This document shows positions 9,331-11,588 of a stretch of 11,588 bases of DNA, in pieces. This stretch comes from Paraglomus occultum (lineage: Eukaryota > Glomeromycota > Glomeromycetes > Paraglomerales > Paraglomeraceae). Position numbers and translations under genes: made by a program. Under the pieces are notes generated by a model, which saw only the letters and a list, made by a program, of their open reading frames with translations, had not been told where the DNA came from and did not search any database. The stretch is from contig CAJVPJ010001185.1 of the NCBI GenBank assembly GCA_910592205.1, positions 1 through 11,588 of the forward strand, written 5' to 3'. Positions within the stretch are counted from its first letter, which is position 1. The number at the start of each line of letters is the position of its first letter.

Positions 9331-9690
9331 TAAACGAGTTTTATTGCGTTTTTGGTAAACCTTCTCTTGGATCGGGCTACCATAATTCCAACAGCAACTT
9401 CTTCATTGACACCCGATAAGGCGCCTTCAAAGCGCTGTACATCTTTATATGCAACCCATCTCCCCCTATAGTATAAATAAGGATTTAATCTCTGAAATAG
9501 AAATATAATTGAAATAAATGGCGATAGTAATAGTTACCTTGCACTGGATTGCTATAAAAAGTTTTCTGAACCACCCGCTCAAGTCAACACCGCCGTCACC
9601 TGGTTCGTGCCTATAGATATAAAATGTGAGTAACTGCATCATCATAGTTATTAACCATTTGAAGAACGTTCGCAGCAGGCCGTCCACCAT
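9330..9690 (-). CDS. Mrr/RRG7-like restriction-endonuclease-fold protein, shortened
   Basis: Two exons: 9690-9538 and 9491-9330, joined across a 46-nt intron (donor GTAACT, acceptor TTTCAG) in phase 0, giving 104 aa. The core GDGGVDLSGWF...FIAIQCK is the active-site signature of the Mrr branch of PD-(D/E)xK nucleases, also found in fungal RRG7-type mitochondrial proteins: Asp of GVD and the QxK motif are both kept. It continues with RFEGAL and EEVAVGIMVARSKRRFTKNA, matching the helix and last strand of that fold. The N-terminal helix that normally supplies the acidic residue is not convincing in this frame. A neighbouring frame (about 9729-9610) reads VLQMVNNYDDAVTHI, which looks more like the missing helix, so a frameshift or unrecognised splice is likely. 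Full-length relatives are roughly twice as long. Possibly a decaying gene copy. Whether it acts on DNA is unknown. Confidence 0.55.
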
Positions 9691-9770
9691 ACGCCAGGAC
9701 TGGGTACCTGACTGGCGACTTTCACAAGCTGCGGCCACGAAGCGCTTTCAATTCAAATGGTTAGTGTATC

Positions 9771-9820
9771 CTATTCATCACAGACCCGGTATCGTTCCAG
9801 ACGGTTTTTCGGCAACGGAG
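9771..9820. repeat. Direct repeat, copy 1 (about 50 bp)
   Basis: Starts CTATTC and contains the core ACCCGGTATCGTTCC (identical over 21 bp, 9784-9804), ending GGAG. The second copy lies 112 bp downstream. It sits in a locally GC-richer patch next to the nuclease-like fragment. Confidence 0.6.
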
Positions 9821-9882
9821 AAATCGAACGTTCACAAACAAGCAGTCACTGTATCAAGAACTAAGTAATGTTTGAAGATACA

Positions 9883-9931
9883 CTATTCTCCACGCACCCG
9901 GTATCGTTCCAGACGGCTATTCGGTATGGAG
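9883..9931. repeat. Direct repeat, copy 2 (about 49 bp)
   Basis: Same order of blocks as the upstream copy: CTATTC, the shared 21-bp core (9896-9916), then TTCGG and GGAG, with about 80% overall identity by eye and one gap. In one plus-strand frame both copies read PGIVPDG followed by F/Y-S, so they could come from duplicated coding sequence, though no surrounding gene is visible. Confidence 0.6.
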
Positions 9932-10159
9932 TCTACTAGGTCTCTGTAATTAGATAATCACCAAATGCTTACTGAAACCCAATCTTTCTCAATAATTAGA
10001 CGCGTCTTGTTGTTTTTAACTTTTATTAATACGTGATTGTTTACTAACAAGTTGAATAAAAAATTTTATATAAAGCAACTGAACGCGATGCATTATTATT
10101 CAGTTATCTGGCACTGAAATTTGTACTCCTTGTTTGATAAGACTGCTACTAAATTTAAT
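9932..10159. other. AT-rich lead-in to the Tc1/mariner remnant
   Basis: No gene seen. A 10-bp palindrome AGACGCGTCT (9998-10007) and a TATATAAAG (10067-10075), about 90 nt before the transposase ATG, are the only notable sites; the latter could be the element's own promoter. CAGTTATCTGGCACTG (10101-10116) looks like a Tc1-type terminus, but I found no matching inverted copy downstream, so the left end of the element is not fixed. Confidence 0.35.
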
Positions 10160-11046
10160 ATGACTCCAAAAAGAAAAGAATTAAGTTGCTTCCAACGTGG
10201 ACAGATTATTGGTGCTTGGAAGATGGGTACAAGTGTGAGAAAGATTGCACAGATGCTTGATCACCCTTACTCAATGGTTCAAAAAGTAATAAAACTTATA
10301 AAGATTATGGATATGCTAAACCTCCTCCTCGAAAAGGAAGACCAAAGTATTGACAGAACGAAATAAACGTGCATTATTAAGAGTTGTTAAGAAGGATAGA
10401 AAAGCTATTCTTACAGGTAAAATTCTCTATTACAATTACAGCATCTCATACTGTCAACTCATTACTAACATTTATTATCATATTAACTTTAATTCCATAC
10501 CAAGAAATTAAAAATAATTTAACAGATTCAATTTCAAGAGTTGTTTCTGGAAAAACTGTTCGAAGAGGACTCCATGAATCTGGTTACTTTGTTGAGTGGG
10601 TGCTAGAAAGCCTTATGTGAGTGAAAGAAATAGAAAAAGAAGATTGAGTTGGGCAAAGGAGAGAAACAACTGGAAGAGTGAATGGGAAAAAGTTATGTGG
10701 AGTGATGAATCATACTTTCACTGATTTAATATTAATGGAGATGGACAAAGATGGGTGTGGAGGCAGCCAATGGAAAGATTTAATAATAAGGCTGATTGCC
10801 TTATTCCAACCCAGAAATCAAAACAAGATGGAATAATGGTATGGGGTTGCTTTCATAAAAATGGACTTGGGCCATTAGTTTGATTAGATGGAAAAGTCAG
10901 TTCAAGAGATTACATTAATCTCTTGCAAGGTAGACTTTTGCCATATATGGATACACTTGAGGATAAAGAAAATTTTATTTTTCAAGAAGACAATGCTCCT
11001 ATTCATAAATCAAGATTGAGTACTGAATGGAAGGCCAGTAATACTG
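10160..11046 (+). pseudogene. Broken Tc1/mariner-type transposase with an intron
   Basis: Begins MTPKRKELSCFQRGQIIGAW, the N-terminal helix-turn-helix of Tc1-like transposases, followed by a GRPKVLTERNKRALLR basic segment, a second DNA-binding part (SGKTVRRGLHESGYF) and the DDE domain. Catalytic Asp 1 lies in VMWSDESYF (codon at 10704) and Asp 2 in FQEDNAPIHKS (codon at 10989), 95 codons apart in one frame. The third acidic residue (NPIE region) is absent because homology stops near 11046. Damage: two single-base frameshifts (about 10290-10300 and 10345-10350) and three in-frame TGA codons (in the region of 10593, 10722 and 10882). An apparent intron lies at 10417-10504 (GTAAAA donor, TTACTAAC branch site, AAG acceptor); removing it joins KAILT to EIKNNLTDS in phase. 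The element cannot encode an active enzyme. Confidence 0.85.
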
Positions 11047-11077
11047 CAATAGCCAAAAGCAAAATGCTTGTCGTATA

Positions 11078-11153
11078 CAGTTGCACCTGTCTATTTACAT
11101 ACTGTTGGGACTGATGGATTTTTATGCAAATAGACAGAGTATGCGAATATACA
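11078..11153 (+). mobile_element. Terminus of a pogo/Tigger-like element inserted into the Tc1 copy
   Basis: Directly after a TA (11076-11077) the sequence starts CAGTTGCACCTGTCTATTT. The block CTGTCTATTTACATA (11087-11101) is repeated inverted at 11123-11137 (TATGCAAATAGACAG, one mismatch) and partly again at 11140-11153 (TATGCGAATATACA), with GGGACTGATGG between. Pogo-family ends typically show this CAGT start, TA target and inverted-then-direct subterminal layout. No matching right-hand end lies before the window ends, so the element is truncated or continues beyond. Its position, where transposase homology stops, supports a nested insertion. Confidence 0.5.
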
Positions 11154-11213
11154 TCATTACATGATTGTTGATACTGCTAAATAATTTGATACTCAAATTT
11201 TATTTCATGATAA

Positions 11214-11339
11214 AGAACACTATCATCACAATTATCAGAGGAAGAGGCAGGAAGATTGCAATTTAGATGCCCTTATCCTTCATGTGAAGAGACATTTGAA
11301 AGCATTTACCTTACAATTGAACATGCTGCACATCATTGA
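11214..11339 (+). other. Short open frame with a C2H2 zinc-finger motif
   Basis: Forty-one sense codons, no ATG, ending in TGA at 11337-11339. The last 23 residues start CPYPSCEETFESIY and fit C-x4-C-x12-H-x3-H, with Phe at the usual place; the Leu is one position early. An acidic stretch (LSEEEAGRLQF) precedes it. It could be one exon of a gene, part of the pogo-like element's coding region, or a remnant. No acceptor or donor settles this. Confidence 0.3.
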
Positions 11340-11588
11340 TTTGCTTGGTGAGTGTTTATGTTGATAACAAAATCTTATTATCAGTAAGAAATATTGGTAG
11401 AGGCTGTTTTCCCTCCCCTCTCACACAAACATGTTCTGAGATTAGTTAACTTTCAACTTAAGCATAAAGTATCCCATTGCATTAAAGTTGTTTATAACAA
11501 ATGAGTAAATCTAGGAATAAAGCTTATTAAAGAGAAGAAACCATTATCAATGCTTGTTTTAGATAAAACCTCCCTTTGACTCGATATC
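11340..11588. other. AT-rich right edge, nothing recognised
   Basis: No open frame of interest, no repeat end and no RNA gene seen on either strand. It may be the interior of the inserted element or unrelated intergenic DNA. Confidence 0.4.

Noticed and set aside
9626-9868. 80-codon plus-strand frame with RPGIVPDGFS
   Set aside because: Overlaps the nuclease core antisense and has no known domain; only the repeated PGIVPDG part was kept, as a repeat.
10722-10884. TGA read as tryptophan (alternative genetic code)
   Set aside because: COX17 ends properly at TGA, and other damage (frameshifts) shows the transposase is simply decayed.
1-11588. CRISPR array, tRNA, rRNA or bacterial operon features
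   Set aside because: No regularly spaced repeats, no cloverleaf or rRNA core seen, and intron-rich genes point to a eukaryote.

Overview
The window looks like nuclear DNA of an intron-dense, AT-rich fungus. Introns are short (about 45-110 nt), with GT...AG ends and several TACTAAC-like branch sites. A Glomeromycotina (arbuscular mycorrhizal, Rhizophagus-like) genome is my best guess, because one gene joins an MLKL-type helical domain, a kinase-like domain and Sel1 repeats, and transposon debris lies nearby. The lineage is inferred, not proven.

Layout, left to right. (1) Positions 1-428, minus strand: the 5' part of an unidentified gene for a Ser/Asp/Glu/His-rich disordered protein, running off the left edge. 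(2) 975-1196, plus strand: COX17, the mitochondrial copper chaperone, complete in one exon. (3) 1458-5744, minus strand: a complete ELP2 (Elongator subunit 2, WD40 protein). I rebuilt it as 21 exons / 20 introns, 876 aa, with every junction in phase. (4) 5745-6051: a short divergent promoter with a TATA box facing right. (5) 6052-8630, plus strand: a six-exon gene for a 713-aa protein with an N-terminal four-helix-bundle-like domain, a protein-kinase fold whose DFG motif reads NFS (probable pseudokinase), a Ser-rich linker and C-terminal Sel1 repeats. This architecture recalls MLKL, the necroptosis executioner, and is the most interesting item here.

(6) 8631-11588 is a gene-poor, decayed accessory region. 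It holds three consecutive short plus-strand frames of unknown origin, a 22-bp perfect palindrome, a shortened minus-strand Mrr/RRG7-like nuclease gene (GDGGVD...QCK) with a hairpin at its stop codon, a 50-bp direct repeat pair, and a broken Tc1/mariner transposase with its own spliceosomal intron. A second element with pogo/Tigger-like terminal structure appears to have inserted into the transposase. A short open frame with one C2H2 zinc-finger motif follows.

COX17 (respiratory chain assembly) and ELP2 (tRNA wobble uridine modification) are housekeeping genes with no evident functional link to each other. The kinase-like gene, the nuclease-like fragment and the transposons form a separate accessory block beside them.
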